Source: Actinopolymorpha singaporensis | GTDB lineage: Bacteria > Actinomycetota > Actinomycetes > Propionibacteriales > Actinopolymorphaceae | Length of the DNA stretch: 64,000 nucleotides | Reading direction: 5' to 3' | NCBI RefSeq assembly: GCF_900104745.1 | Contig: NZ_LT629732.1 | Span: 1,116,001 to 1,180,000 of the forward strand | Shown here: one piece after another, positions 1 to 7,922 of the stretch | How the letters are laid out: each line of letters begins with the position of its first letter | Numbering within the stretch: the first letter of the stretch is position 1 | Made by a program: the position numbers and the translations under genes | The notes under the pieces: model-generated | The model's database searches: none | The model's input: the letters and a program-made list of their open reading frames with translations, nothing else | Told to the model about the DNA's origin: nothing

Positions 1-1868
1 CCGTCGGCCGGCCGGGTGAGGTGGCCGTACGGAATCTCGTACGCCGCCGAGGGATCCTGCAGACCGACCGGGAACCGCAGCTTCAGCAGCCGGAGCTTCT
101 CCTGCCAGTCCAGGTCGACCCGCACCTCGAGATGCCGGGCGTCCGCACCGAGCATGATCTCCTCGACCAGCCTGGAGCGTTCGTACGTGCTCTCCACCCG
201 GACGACGGTGCGCACCGGCCCGCTCTCCACGATCCGGGCCGAGGTGCAGGTGAACGGCGTACCCGGGCCGGCGTAGGAGACCACCCGGTGACCCCAGGTG
301 TCGGTGGGGTCGTCGGTGACCACCGTGTGCGGCGCGTCCACTCCGGCCATCAGGTCGACGCCGGTCGCCTTGTCCAGCAGGGTGCGCAGCCAGCCGGTCG
401 CGGGATCGACCTCGGCCCGCAGGTGAGCGTTCTCCAGCACCGGCGCGGAGGCGGGCCCGCGCACCGCGGAGCCGTGATCGCCAACGGAGCCAGGCGCCTG
501 CGAGCCCGGCCGGATCCAGTACAGCCGGTGTCCCAACGGTGGAAGGTCTGCCGGGAACGCGATCCGCTTCGGGTTGGAGGTGGTGGCCAGCGGGCGGGTG
601 GACTGCGAGGGCACCGGCTGTCCCGCGTCGTCCTCCACCCACGGACGCTCGATGGCCAGGCCGAACTCGCACTCGACGTCGGCGCGGACCCGCCACGGAT
701 GAGGGTTGAACACCAGCACCGGCTGGGTGCCCTCACGGAACGGGATATCCGTGTCACGCGCCAGCGTCTGCAAGGCGAGGTTGACAGTACGCCGCGCGAT
801 GGACCGGGCCTCGCCGAGCTGGTCGCGGGCGTCGTCGTAGGCAGGCTCGATCGACGTACCGGGCAGGATGTCGTGGAACTGGTTGAACAGCACCTGCTTC
901 CACGCGTGCGTGAGCGACTCGTGTGGATACGGCGTGCCCGCGACGGCCGAGGCCACGCTCGCCCAGCGTTCGGCCACCACCAGCGCGTGCTCGGCGGACC
1001 GCATCCACGCCTTGATGCCGGAGTGCGCGGCGTAGCAGCCGGCCGCGTGGTGCTGGAGGTCGCCGCGCCACACCGGAAGCTCCACCCCGGAGGCGAACAC
1101 GTCCTCGACGTACGCGAGCGGGCTGGACAGCCGGAGTTCGCCGTACGCACCGAGCCGGTCCAGCCGGTGCACGCTGTCGATGTTGTCCTTGGTGGGGCCG
1201 CCGCCGTGGTCGCCGACGCCGTAGAAGACCATCGCCGAGTCGAGCCCCGGCGGTAGCTGGGCCATCGCCTTGTCGGTGTGGTGGGCGATGTCGGCCCGCG
1301 GGCTGCAGTACTCGTGGGGAATGCGGTAGGCCAGCACCCGGGATCCGTCGGCTGCCTCCCACCAGAACGGGTTGCCGGGCAGCTGCGCCTCGTGCGGGCC
1401 CGGGCGCAGGAAGCAGTACGCCTCCAGCCCCTGCTTGCGCAGGATCTGCGGAAGGGTCGCGTTGTGGCCGAACGGGTCGGCGTTCAGCCCGACCGTGGCG
1501 GCGACCCCGAACTTCTCCCGCAGGTAACGCTGGCCGAGCAGGCCCTGGCGTACGAACGACTCACCGGTGGGCACGTTGCAGTCGGGTTCGACCCACCAGC
1601 CGCCGACGTTGACCCACCGCCCGTCCGCGACCCGCTTGCGGATCTCCTCGAACAACGCGGGGTCGGCCTCCTCCACGAAGGCGAGCAACGCCACCTGATC
1701 ACAGGTGAAGACGAAGTCGGGATACTCCGCCATCCGGTGGATCGCCGACCAGAACGTCGCCCGGGCCTCCTGGAACCCCTCCGGCCACTGCCACAGCCAC
1801 ACCGGGTCGATGTGGGCGTTGCCGATCATGTGCAGGAGCCGCGCGGGCGCGGCCGCTGGTCGAGACAT
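1..1868 (-). CDS. GH38 alpha-mannosidase, C-terminus beyond the left edge
   Basis: Retaining glycoside hydrolase that would release terminal alpha-mannose from mannosides or glycan fragments. The frame is open from the ATG at 1868 to base 1, giving 622 codons; the end lies outside the window. Residues 17-26 read NAHIDPVWLW, the family zinc-site motif (His19, Asp21). A second family motif, NADPFGHNATLPQIL, lies near residue 125. The start follows a GAGGAG ribosome site about 9 nt upstream. No signal peptide is seen, so it is probably cytoplasmic and works on imported oligosaccharides (inference). The LacI-type gene just upstream on the same strand probably controls it. Family assignment is firm; linkage specificity is not readable from the sequence. 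Confidence 0.9.
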   Translation of the reverse strand, partial: MSRPAAAPARLLHMIGNAHIDPVWLWQWPEGFQEARATFWSAIHRMAEYPDFVFTCDQVALLAFVEEADPALFEEIRKRVADGRWVNVGGWWVEPDCNVPTGESFVRQGLLGQRYLREKFGVAATVGLNADPFGHNATLPQILRKQGLEAYCFLRPGPHEAQLPGNPFWWEAADGSRVLAYRIPHEYCSPRADIAHHTDKAMAQLPPGLDSAMVFYGVGDHGGGPTKDNIDSVHRLDRLGAYGELRLSSPLAYVEDVFASGVELPVWRGDLQHHAAGCYAAHSGIKAWMRSAEHALVVAERWASVASAVAGTPYPHESLTHAWKQVLFNQFHDILPGTSIEPAYDDARDQLGEARSIARRTVNLALQTLARDTDIPFREGTQPVLVFNPHPWRVRADVECEFGLAIERPWVEDDAGQPVPSQSTRPLATTSNPKRIAFPADLPPLGHRLYWIRPGSQAPGSVGDHGSAVRGPASAPVLENAHLRAEVDPATGWLRTLLDKATGVDLMAGVDAPHTVVTDDPTDTWGHRVVSYAGPGTPFTCTSARIVESGPVRTVVRVESTYERSRLVEEIMLGADARHLEVRVDLDWQEKLRLLKLRFPVGLQDPSAAYEIPYGHLTRPAD

Positions 1869-1932
1869 TGGCGGGTGACTCCTCGGGGGGCGGGGTTGTG
1901 CGGGCGCAGCAGCTGGCATCGTTCCCACACGA

Positions 1933-1958
1933 ACGTAGATGGCTCCCGCGATCTACGT
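1933..1958. promoter_or_regulatory. Inverted repeat upstream of the mannosidase gene
   Basis: ACGTAGAT and ATCTACGT form a perfect 8-bp inverted repeat with a 10-bp spacer, 65 to 90 bp upstream of the mannosidase ATG and between it and the LacI gene. It could be an operator for the LacI protein or a stem in the leader. The long spacer is atypical for LacI operators. Confidence 0.4.
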
Positions 1959-1994
1959 CAACGCGCCGGCTCGGCGTCCACGTATCAGCCGGAT

Positions 1995-3128
1995 CTACGC
2001 CGGTGAGGGCGTACGCCGGCGGCCCGGCCGGGCGGTGGATCCGCGCACGATCAGCGGGCAGTCCAGCCGGGTGGTGCGCGGGCGACCGGGTTTGGCCATC
2101 CGGTTCAGCAGCAGCCGGGCGGCCCGGGCACCCAGCTCCACCGACGGCTGGGCGACCGTGGTGATGCCGGGACTCACCATGCTCATCCACGGCGAGTCGT
2201 CGAACGCCACGAACGACAGGTCGTCGGGGATGCGCAGGCCCAGCCTGGCCGACTGCCGCCAGACCGCCTCCGCCACGACGTTGTTGGCCGCGAACACCGC
2301 CGTCGGCCGGCGCCGGCGCGACAGCAGTTCGCCCACCTTCCCCTCGATCTGGGCGGGCTCGAAGCCCACCGCCTCCACCCCGTCGGCCGGCACCTCCCTG
2401 CCCGCGGCCGCCCAGGCCTGGTGGTAGCCCCTGATCCTGCCCGCGCTGGTCGTCCACCCGGTCTCGTTGACCAGCAGGGCGATCCGCCGGTGGCCGAGCC
2501 CGAGCAGGTGCTCGGTGAGCTCGCGCGCGCCGGTGACGTTGTCGACCAGGACCGCGTCGCACTCACCCCGGCAGAACTGCCGGTCGATCTCGACGAGGGG
2601 TACGCCGTGGCGGGCGACCAGCCGGCTGGCCGCCGCCGACACCGGCGTGACCAGCACACCGGCGACCCGCATCGCGAGCACCGTACGCGCCGCGGCCACC
2701 TCCTCGGAGTCGCTGCCGGTGTCGTCGACCAACACGATCGTGTAGCCCTGTTCCCGCAGCACCGAACTCGCCCCCGCGGCGACCTCGGCGTAGAAGCGGT
2801 TGCGCAGGTCGGACACCAGCAGGCCGACGGCGGGGGTGTGCCGGGCCTTGAGGCTGCGGGCGTTGCCGTCGGGTACGTAACCGAGTTCCTCCGCCGCGAG
2901 CTGGATGCGTTCGCGGGCGGCCGGCGCGACGTACCCACGGCCGGTGAGCCCGCGCGAGGCCGTCGAGCGGGACACCCCTGCCCGCTGGGCGACGTCGGCC
3001 AGCGTCGCCCGGCCCGGCGCCTCCGGGATGACCGGTGGCGTGGGCACGGCCGGCGCGGTGGCGCTCGGGACGGCGGCCGGGGCGACCTCCAACGCGGCGG
3101 CATCGGCGCGTCGACGCGACTGGGGCAC
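1995..3128 (-). CDS. LacI-family transcriptional regulator
   Basis: Sugar-responsive repressor of 377 residues. After about 42 residues of Ala/Pro-rich extension comes the LacI helix-turn-helix (ATLADVAQRAGVSRSTASRG), then the hinge helix, then a periplasmic-binding-protein-like effector domain to the C-terminus. The GTG at 3128 is chosen because an AGGAGG sits 4 nt upstream; the longer frame starting at 3212 has no ribosome site and begins inside a palindrome. It is co-directional with the GH38 gene 126 bp downstream and most likely controls it and itself. The effector is unknown; a mannose- or mannoside-derived sugar is the natural guess from context. Confidence 0.9.
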   Translation of the reverse strand: MPQSRRRADAAALEVAPAAVPSATAPAVPTPPVIPEAPGRATLADVAQRAGVSRSTASRGLTGRGYVAPAARERIQLAAEELGYVPDGNARSLKARHTPAVGLLVSDLRNRFYAEVAAGASSVLREQGYTIVLVDDTGSDSEEVAAARTVLAMRVAGVLVTPVSAAASRLVARHGVPLVEIDRQFCRGECDAVLVDNVTGARELTEHLLGLGHRRIALLVNETGWTTSAGRIRGYHQAWAAAGREVPADGVEAVGFEPAQIEGKVGELLSRRRRPTAVFAANNVVAEAVWRQSARLGLRIPDDLSFVAFDDSPWMSMVSPGITTVAQPSVELGARAARLLLNRMAKPGRPRTTRLDCPLIVRGSTARPGRRRTPSPA

Positions 3129-3194
3129 AAAACCTCCTGAGGGAGCGGGTGGCCGCAGGTGGACGCCCTCCCACGTTCCCCCGCAGCCGGAAAA

Positions 3195-3229
3195 ATGCCG
3201 ACATCTCGGCATGGACTACCGGACGGTAG
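3195..3229. promoter_or_regulatory. Two palindromes upstream of the LacI gene, candidate autoregulatory operators
   Basis: ATGCCGA-CATC-TCGGCAT (3195-3212) and CTACCG-GA-CGGTAG (3216-3229) are adjacent inverted repeats 67-101 bp upstream of the LacI start codon. Neighbouring palindromes in the promoter of a LacI-family gene are typical of autoregulation. Which one is bound is not determined by the sequence. Confidence 0.45.
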
Positions 3230-3248
3230 CCACCGGCTCGATGGAGCG

Positions 3249-4238
3249 TCAACGTTCGGTGACCGGCGACGGCGACTTTGTGGCCTGCCGATCGCGCAGT
3301 TGGGCGGTGCCTCCCCCGTCCCGGAAGGCGCCCGGCGGAACTCCCCAGTGCCGGCGGAACGCGGTCGTGAAGTGACGGACATCGGGGTAGCCGCACTGCC
3401 GGGCGATCTCGGCGACGGCGGCGTACTCCCCGTCGGCGGAGTGTTCGAGCAGCCGCTGGGCCGCGATCTCCAACCGGAGCCGGGTGAGGTACGCGTGCAC
3501 CGTCGTGCCCGTCTGGGCCCGGAACAACCGGCCTACCTGCCGCTCACCCAGGTGCACCTGGGCGGCGACGTCGCGGACGGACACCGTCCGGTCGTAGTTG
3601 TCCTGCAGGTAGCGCACCATCGTGGCGACGGTCCGCTCGTCGCGGCCGGCCGGGTCCGCGGTGGGCCGCGGGCGCAGGTGGGGTTCGTCCACCACGGCCC
3701 GCGCCGTCTCCACCACCAGGGCGCCGGCCAGCGCCGACAGCAGTTGCTCGTACGCCGGACCGGGCGCGGCAGCCTCGGCGGCGAGCAGGCCGAGGACCGC
3801 CGGGATCCGCTCCGTCGCCTGCGACAGCGCCCGCGTACCCGGCGCCGCGAACAGCTCCAGCACCTCGCGCCCCTCACTCCGCTCCGGGATGACCGCCGGG
3901 GGTCGGCGGGTGCGGGCCGGCACCAGCGTGTACGACCAGAAGTGGATGCACAGCGGGTCGTCGGTGTCGGACACGATCTCGTGCACGTCGCCGGGACGCG
4001 CGACGAACAGCGTCCCCGGGACGACCACGTGCTCCTGCTCACCGGCCCGGAAGACGCCCGTGCCGGCGTAGGCGTAACAGATCTCGAAGAACGAGTGCGT
4101 GTGCAGGTAGTTACGCCACGGGCGCGGTTCGTAGTAGCCCCAGTAAAGGAACTCGGCGCGATGCCCGGCCACGTCCACACCGACGCGCGCGGAGGTCAGC
4201 GACGCGAGCGCCCGGCCGTTCGCCGGCGGACCGCTCAC
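3249..4238 (-). CDS. AraC-family transcriptional regulator with cupin sensor domain
   Basis: Predicted ligand-responsive activator of 329 residues. The N-terminal half is a cupin-like AraC sensing domain (HTHSFFEICYAYAGTG; PGTLFVARPGDVHEI). The C-terminal 100 residues hold two helix-turn-helix motifs (SVRDVAAQVHLGERQVGRLF and AVAEIARQCGYPDVRHFTTAFRRHWG). The GTG start at 4238 overlaps the TGA of the upstream dioxygenase gene as GTGA, so the two are translationally coupled. Its targets probably include this two-gene operon and perhaps the divergent aldolase/kinase pair 1.2 kb away (inference). Confidence 0.9.
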   Translation of the reverse strand: MSGPPANGRALASLTSARVGVDVAGHRAEFLYWGYYEPRPWRNYLHTHSFFEICYAYAGTGVFRAGEQEHVVVPGTLFVARPGDVHEIVSDTDDPLCIHFWSYTLVPARTRRPPAVIPERSEGREVLELFAAPGTRALSQATERIPAVLGLLAAEAAAPGPAYEQLLSALAGALVVETARAVVDEPHLRPRPTADPAGRDERTVATMVRYLQDNYDRTVSVRDVAAQVHLGERQVGRLFRAQTGTTVHAYLTRLRLEIAAQRLLEHSADGEYAAVAEIARQCGYPDVRHFTTAFRRHWGVPPGAFRDGGGTAQLRDRQATKSPSPVTER

Positions 4239-5014
4239 ATCGCTGCCGCGGCCGTGCCGCGCGAGGTCGGGTCCACGCCGCGAAGGATCATGCCCTGGCC
4301 GAGCGAGTGGGTGTGCAGGTCCTCGGTCGGCCGGTCGGCCGGGTCGCGGTACTGCACCAGCAGCGTCGTACGTGCCTCGGAGGTCGTGTTCACGCCCGAG
4401 CCGTGCACCGTGAGGTAGGTGAAGAACAGCACGTCGCCGGCCTCCGCCTCGCACGGCACCGCCTTGTCCAGCGGCCATTCAGCGAACGGCAGGTGCCAGC
4501 TCCCCTCCGCCTGGTGGACCAGTGGGCCGTCGCGGTGGCTGCCCGGCACCACGCGTACGCAGCCCTTCTCCAGCGGGGCGTCGTCGAAGTGGAAGATCGC
4601 CGCTCCCACCGAGTGCTTCGCGTGCGGGAAGAACGGGTGGTCCTGGTGCATCGGGAACGGCGAGCCCTTCTCCGGCGGCTTCACGAACAGCTTGGTGTGG
4701 TGCAGCTGGACGTTCGGCGTACCCATCACCGCGGCGGCGACGTCGGTGAAGCGCGGGTCGACCAGCAGCTTCGAGAACGCCGCGGCGTGGAACTGCACGT
4801 CGTGGCAGTGCTTCAGCTCGGTGCGCTCCCCCATGCCGAGGTGCCGGGCGCTCTCCCAGGTGGGGTCGGCGTCGCGGTTCAGGCGTTCGATCAGCGCGTG
4901 GCTCTCCTCGCGGTAGGCCCGCGCCTCCGCCCTGTCGAGCAGGCCCTTGACGAGCACGTAGCCGTTTTCGGCGTACGCGGCGGCGTAGGACGCGAGCTGG
5001 GGCTCGTCCACCAT
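4235..5014 (-). CDS. PhyH-family Fe(II)/2-oxoglutarate dioxygenase
   Basis: Non-haem iron oxygenase of the phytanoyl-CoA dioxygenase family, 259 residues, the usual length for bacterial members. The iron triad is visible as the H-x-D pair in MHQDHPFFPH and the distal His in LTVHGSGVN. The Arg of RTTLLVQYRD is placed to bind 2-oxoglutarate. The ATG at 5014 follows an AGGAGG. It is coupled to the AraC gene through a GTGA overlap. Substrates in this family range from lipids to small alcohols, osmolytes and secondary metabolites, so the substrate cannot be stated. The genes nearby concern sugar catabolism. Confidence 0.88.
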   Translation of the reverse strand: MVDEPQLASYAAAYAENGYVLVKGLLDRAEARAYREESHALIERLNRDADPTWESARHLGMGERTELKHCHDVQFHAAAFSKLLVDPRFTDVAAAVMGTPNVQLHHTKLFVKPPEKGSPFPMHQDHPFFPHAKHSVGAAIFHFDDAPLEKGCVRVVPGSHRDGPLVHQAEGSWHLPFAEWPLDKAVPCEAEAGDVLFFTYLTVHGSGVNTTSEARTTLLVQYRDPADRPTEDLHTHSLGQGMILRGVDPTSRGTAAAAM

Positions 5015-5244
5015 GGGGGTTCCTCCTGCGGTTCGGGTGGGAGTACGTACGCATCTGCGACGCGTCCGACGGTAGGCGTCACGCGCTCGGCGTCCGCAGG
5101 GCCTGGACGGACATCCTTGTTGAAAAACCGGACACGCCGCGGCCCGCCCGCCGGTCCCGGACGGGTCGCACACCACCCGATCAAAGCGTCGGGGAGAGCA
5201 GAGCGTGTCAGCGCGATGTCGGTGGGTATCTCCAGCCTCCCGGT

Positions 5245-5350
5245 GTGCACCCCCAAGACGCCTGGGCCGACGAGTCCTTTGCCGAGTCTGGTGACGGCAA
5301 GGGCGTCTACGTGGTGGCCGCCGCATTGTTCGAGGGCGAACTGAATCATG
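5245..5350 (+). pseudogene. Possible 5' remnant of a DUF3800-like gene
   Basis: Within the 440-bp divergent spacer 5015-5454 the + strand encodes DAWADESFAESGDGKGVY followed by VVAAALFEG. This looks like the N-terminal ADES...G-YVVAAAL signature of DUF3800-like proteins. The similarity then stops and the frame runs open into the aldolase gene. It could be the remnant of a lost gene, or chance. The rest of the spacer should hold the promoters of the PhyH and aldolase genes, but no clear hexamers were picked out. Confidence 0.3.
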
Positions 5351-5454
5351 TCCAGCACATCCCGACAGCCGGTGAAACCAGGCCTGGCATGATCGCCCGA
5401 GAACGAGCTGCCCGAACGACCATGGGGGAACGATCCCAGGACTGTGAGGCACCG

Positions 5455-6354
5455 ATGCCGGATCCCGGCCTGCGCGGGCTCGCCCGCCCCGACGGAACGT
5501 TCGTGATGGTCGCCATGGACCAGCGGGAGTCGCTGCGCGGCATGCTCGCCCAGACGTCCGGCCGCACCCCGGACGCGGTGCCGGACAAGGAACTACGCGA
5601 GTTCAAACAGGACGTGGCGGTCACCCTGGGCCCGGAGGCGTCCGGGTTCCTCGCCGACCCGGAGTTCGGCGCGGAGATCCTCGCCGGCAGTCCGTCGCCA
5701 GGACCGGACACCGGGCGGATCGTCGCCGCCGACCGGTTGTCGAGCCGACCCGGTGAGGTGGTCGGAGACGCGGTGTTCGACGAGACACTGGACCTGCCGG
5801 GGTACGCCGCGCAGGGAGTGGTCGCCGCGAAGTTGCTGATCGTGTGGCGCGAGGACGGACGCTCCGACGAACGCGTGGCCGACGCGGCCCGGTTCGTCGC
5901 CGCGTGCCGGGACGCGGGGATGCCCAGCATCGTCGAGGGTGTCGTACGCCCGACGGAGGAGCAGCAGGCGAGCGGCACCTTCGACCGGGAGGCGACGCTG
6001 CTGCGGTGCGCGCGGGAGCTGGGCGTGGCCGAACCCTCCCTGTACAAGGCGGAGGTTCCGTACTTCGGCCGCGGCGACGCCGACCGGATCACCGCGGCCG
6101 CGGCCGAGCTCACCGGCTCCATCGGCTGCCCCTGGGTGGTGCTGTCCTCCCACGTCGAGCGCGCCGATTTCCCGGCCGCGGTGGCGGCGTGCTGCCGAGG
6201 CGGCGCCTCCGGGATGCTCGCCGGCCGTGCCCTGTGGACGAACGCGCTGCCGGCGGCGGACAGGACGCGGCTGCTGCGCGAGGAGTCCGTGCCGTACCTC
6301 CGCGAACTCGCCGCGATCGTGTCCGCGAACGCCCGCCCCTGGACGGACGCATGA
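5455..6354 (+). CDS. Class I aldolase, sulfofructose-phosphate aldolase (YihT)-like
   Basis: Predicted Schiff-base aldolase of 299 residues that cleaves a ketohexose 1-phosphate-type substrate to dihydroxyacetone phosphate and a three-carbon aldehyde. Collinear resemblance to E. coli YihT, recalled from memory, includes VAMDQRESLRGM near residue 22, AKLLIVWREDG near 125 and SLYKAEVPYFGRG near 200; the Lys there matches the Schiff-base lysine. It also matches GASGMLAGRALW near the end. The frame is open upstream to 5245, but the family N-terminus fits the ATG at 5455. The PfkB kinase follows with an ATGA overlap. Tagatose-bisphosphate-like aldolases are the alternative. No isomerase, sulfolactaldehyde enzyme or transporter is in the window. 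Confidence 0.85.
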   Translation: MPDPGLRGLARPDGTFVMVAMDQRESLRGMLAQTSGRTPDAVPDKELREFKQDVAVTLGPEASGFLADPEFGAEILAGSPSPGPDTGRIVAADRLSSRPGEVVGDAVFDETLDLPGYAAQGVVAAKLLIVWREDGRSDERVADAARFVAACRDAGMPSIVEGVVRPTEEQQASGTFDREATLLRCARELGVAEPSLYKAEVPYFGRGDADRITAAAAELTGSIGCPWVVLSSHVERADFPAAVAACCRGGASGMLAGRALWTNALPAADRTRLLREESVPYLRELAAIVSANARPWTDA

Positions 6355-7247
6355 GCAGGCTGGTCTTCGTCGGTTCGGTGAACGACGACGCGATCGCGGT
6401 CGTACCCCACCTCCCGGGGCCCGACCAGCGGCTGCTGGCCGAGGCGCTGGTCCACGCGGGCGGCGGCAACTCCGCCACCGCCGCGGTGGCCGCCGCCCGG
6501 CTCGGCGGGGACGTCGCGTTCGTCGGGCCGATCGCCGAGGACCCGACCGGCGAGCGCATCGTCGCCGACCTGACCCGCGAGGGCGTCGACGTGTCCGGAG
6601 TCGTTCCCGTCCCCGCCGGTGCCGGCGGCGCGAGCGTTGTCCTCGTCGACCGCTCGTCGGGTACGCGCGCCATCTGCACCCGGCCGCTGCCGGCGTTCGA
6701 GCTGGGCCCGCGCGCACGGGACCTCGTGGCGGGAGCCGCATGGGTGCACCTGGACCACCTGGGCTGGCCGGCGACCCGGGACGTGCTGATCCAAGGCTCG
6801 GACGGCTCCGGGCGGCCGAGGATCTCGGTGGACGCGGGCAACCCGATCCCGGGCTTCCACCCGCGCGGCGTGGATCTCTACGGCCCGACGGTCGACCGTC
6901 TTCGACTGACGTACGGCGACCAGCCGGTGGACGCGCTGCTGGAACACGCCCGGGCCGACGGTGCCGGCCTCGTGGTCGCCACCGCCGGTGCCGGGGGCGC
7001 ACACCTGCTGCCCGCGAGCGGTCCGCCGGTGCACGTGCCCGGATTCGCCGTCGAGGTGGTGAGCACGCTGGGAGCAGGCGACGTGTTCCACGGTGCGTTG
7101 CTGCTCGCCGTCGACCGCGGGCTGGACCTGCCGGACGCCGTACGGTACGCCAACGGCGCGGCGGCCCTGGCCTGCCGGGCGATCGACGGGCGTTCGGGCA
7201 TCCCCACCCACGACGAACTGACGAGTTTCCTCACGTCTCGGCCTTGA
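6351..7247 (+). CDS. PfkB-family sugar kinase, sulfofructose kinase (YihV)-like
   Basis: ATP-dependent ketose kinase of the ribokinase/PfkB superfamily, 298 residues. The N-terminal GGGNSATAAVAAARLGG and the C-terminal STLGAGDVFHGALL (catalytic Asp, anion hole) are the two PfkB signatures. The C-terminal region continues with VRYANGAAAL and GIPTHDELTSFL, very like E. coli YihV as recalled from memory. It overlaps the aldolase by 4 bp (ATGA), so kinase and aldolase act in sequence: phosphorylation of a ketose, then cleavage. Sulfofructose is the attractive substrate. The sulfonate-contacting residues do not look obviously conserved by eye, so another ketose remains possible. Confidence 0.87.
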   Translation: MSRLVFVGSVNDDAIAVVPHLPGPDQRLLAEALVHAGGGNSATAAVAAARLGGDVAFVGPIAEDPTGERIVADLTREGVDVSGVVPVPAGAGGASVVLVDRSSGTRAICTRPLPAFELGPRARDLVAGAAWVHLDHLGWPATRDVLIQGSDGSGRPRISVDAGNPIPGFHPRGVDLYGPTVDRLRLTYGDQPVDALLEHARADGAGLVVATAGAGGAHLLPASGPPVHVPGFAVEVVSTLGAGDVFHGALLLAVDRGLDLPDAVRYANGAAALACRAIDGRSGIPTHDELTSFLTSRP

Positions 7248-7857
7248 AGGTCCGTCCGAGCCGCGGCCCCGCACCGAAGTAGTGCCGGAACACGTACAGC
7301 AGCGGGTGCCACCGCCTGGTGTCCACGTGATTCGTCCCCGGGACGGTGATGTCGTCGGCGGCATGCACCCGGCGGACGAGCGTCTCCACGATCCGGAAGC
7401 CGCCCTCGGTCCCCGGCCTGATCGAGACGACCTCGGCCTCCAGGTGCAGCGGGCATTCGGCGACGCGCGGCGGGCGGACCGTCTCGGCCGGGAGCGGGGT
7501 CAGCCCGGAGGCGCCGAACTTGTCCGGCTCGTGGCGGTATCGGTCGGCCTTCGCGTCCGGGACCGGGTGGCGGCCGGTCAGCGGAGCCAGCCGTTCCACG
7601 CTTTCCCACAGGTCCGCCGAGGGGAGGTTGAGGACGCACTCGCGTTCGCGTTCGAGGTTGGGGACCGCCTGACCGGTGTCGCTCAGACCGAGGACGACGG
7701 TGGAGCCGAGTGACCACGCCGACGACATCGGCGTGATGTTGGCCGATCCGTCCGGGTTGGTCGTGGTGACCAGGACGACGGGAGTGCCGAAGTACAGAAC
7801 CGAGGGCGTGATCGTCCGGTGGGCGGACATTGCGAGCTGGGTCGACTGGACGGACAT
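7231..7857 (-). CDS. Flavin reductase-like (split-barrel FMN-binding) protein
   Basis: Predicted FMN-binding flavoprotein of 208 residues of the flavin reductase-like family, often NAD(P)H:flavin reductases or partners of monooxygenases. The N-terminal VVLVTTTNPDGSANITPMSSAWSL and the VLNLPSADLWESVERLA region are typical of the split barrel. The start at 7857 lies 7 nt from a TAGCGT hexamer, which suggests a leaderless transcript. The 3' end overlaps that of the PfkB gene by 17 bp, convergent. It is divergent from the ArsR-type gene with a 16-bp palindrome between them, so it is the likely target of that regulator. No monooxygenase partner is nearby. Confidence 0.82.
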   Translation of the reverse strand: MSVQSTQLAMSAHRTITPSVLYFGTPVVLVTTTNPDGSANITPMSSAWSLGSTVVLGLSDTGQAVPNLERERECVLNLPSADLWESVERLAPLTGRHPVPDAKADRYRHEPDKFGASGLTPLPAETVRPPRVAECPLHLEAEVVSIRPGTEGGFRIVETLVRRVHAADDITVPGTNHVDTRRWHPLLYVFRHYFGAGPRLGRTFKAET

Positions 7858-7864
7858 GGCAGGG

Positions 7865-7870
7865 ACGCTA
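7865..7870 (-). promoter_or_regulatory. -10 hexamer of the flavin reductase gene
   Basis: TAGCGT on the minus strand, 7 nt before the ATG at 7857, fits a leaderless promoter in which transcription starts at the start codon. Confidence 0.6.
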
Positions 7871-7882
7871 GGGCCGGGTCTG

Positions 7883-7898
7883 TTCGGGCCGGCCCGAA
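7883..7898. promoter_or_regulatory. Perfect palindrome between divergent promoters, candidate ArsR operator
   Basis: TTCGGGCCGGCCCGAA is a perfect 16-bp palindrome. It lies between the two opposed -10 hexamers at 7865-7870 and 7911-7916, so binding could block both promoters. This is the expected arrangement for an ArsR-family repressor controlling itself and its divergent neighbour. Confidence 0.6.
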
Positions 7899-7910
7899 AC
7901 GTGTCGTGGG

Positions 7911-7916
7911 TACGGT
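7911..7916 (+). promoter_or_regulatory. -10 hexamer of the ArsR-type gene
   Basis: TACGGT lies 6 nt before the ATG at 7923. There is no ribosome-binding sequence in between, so the mRNA is probably leaderless. Confidence 0.6.
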
Positions 7917-7922
7917 GGCGGC

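Noticed and set aside
5346-7364. 672-codon open frame on the minus strand across the aldolase/kinase genes
   Set aside because: It is a shadow of two well-supported genes on the other strand; its composition is that of GC-rich antisense and no domain is recognisable.
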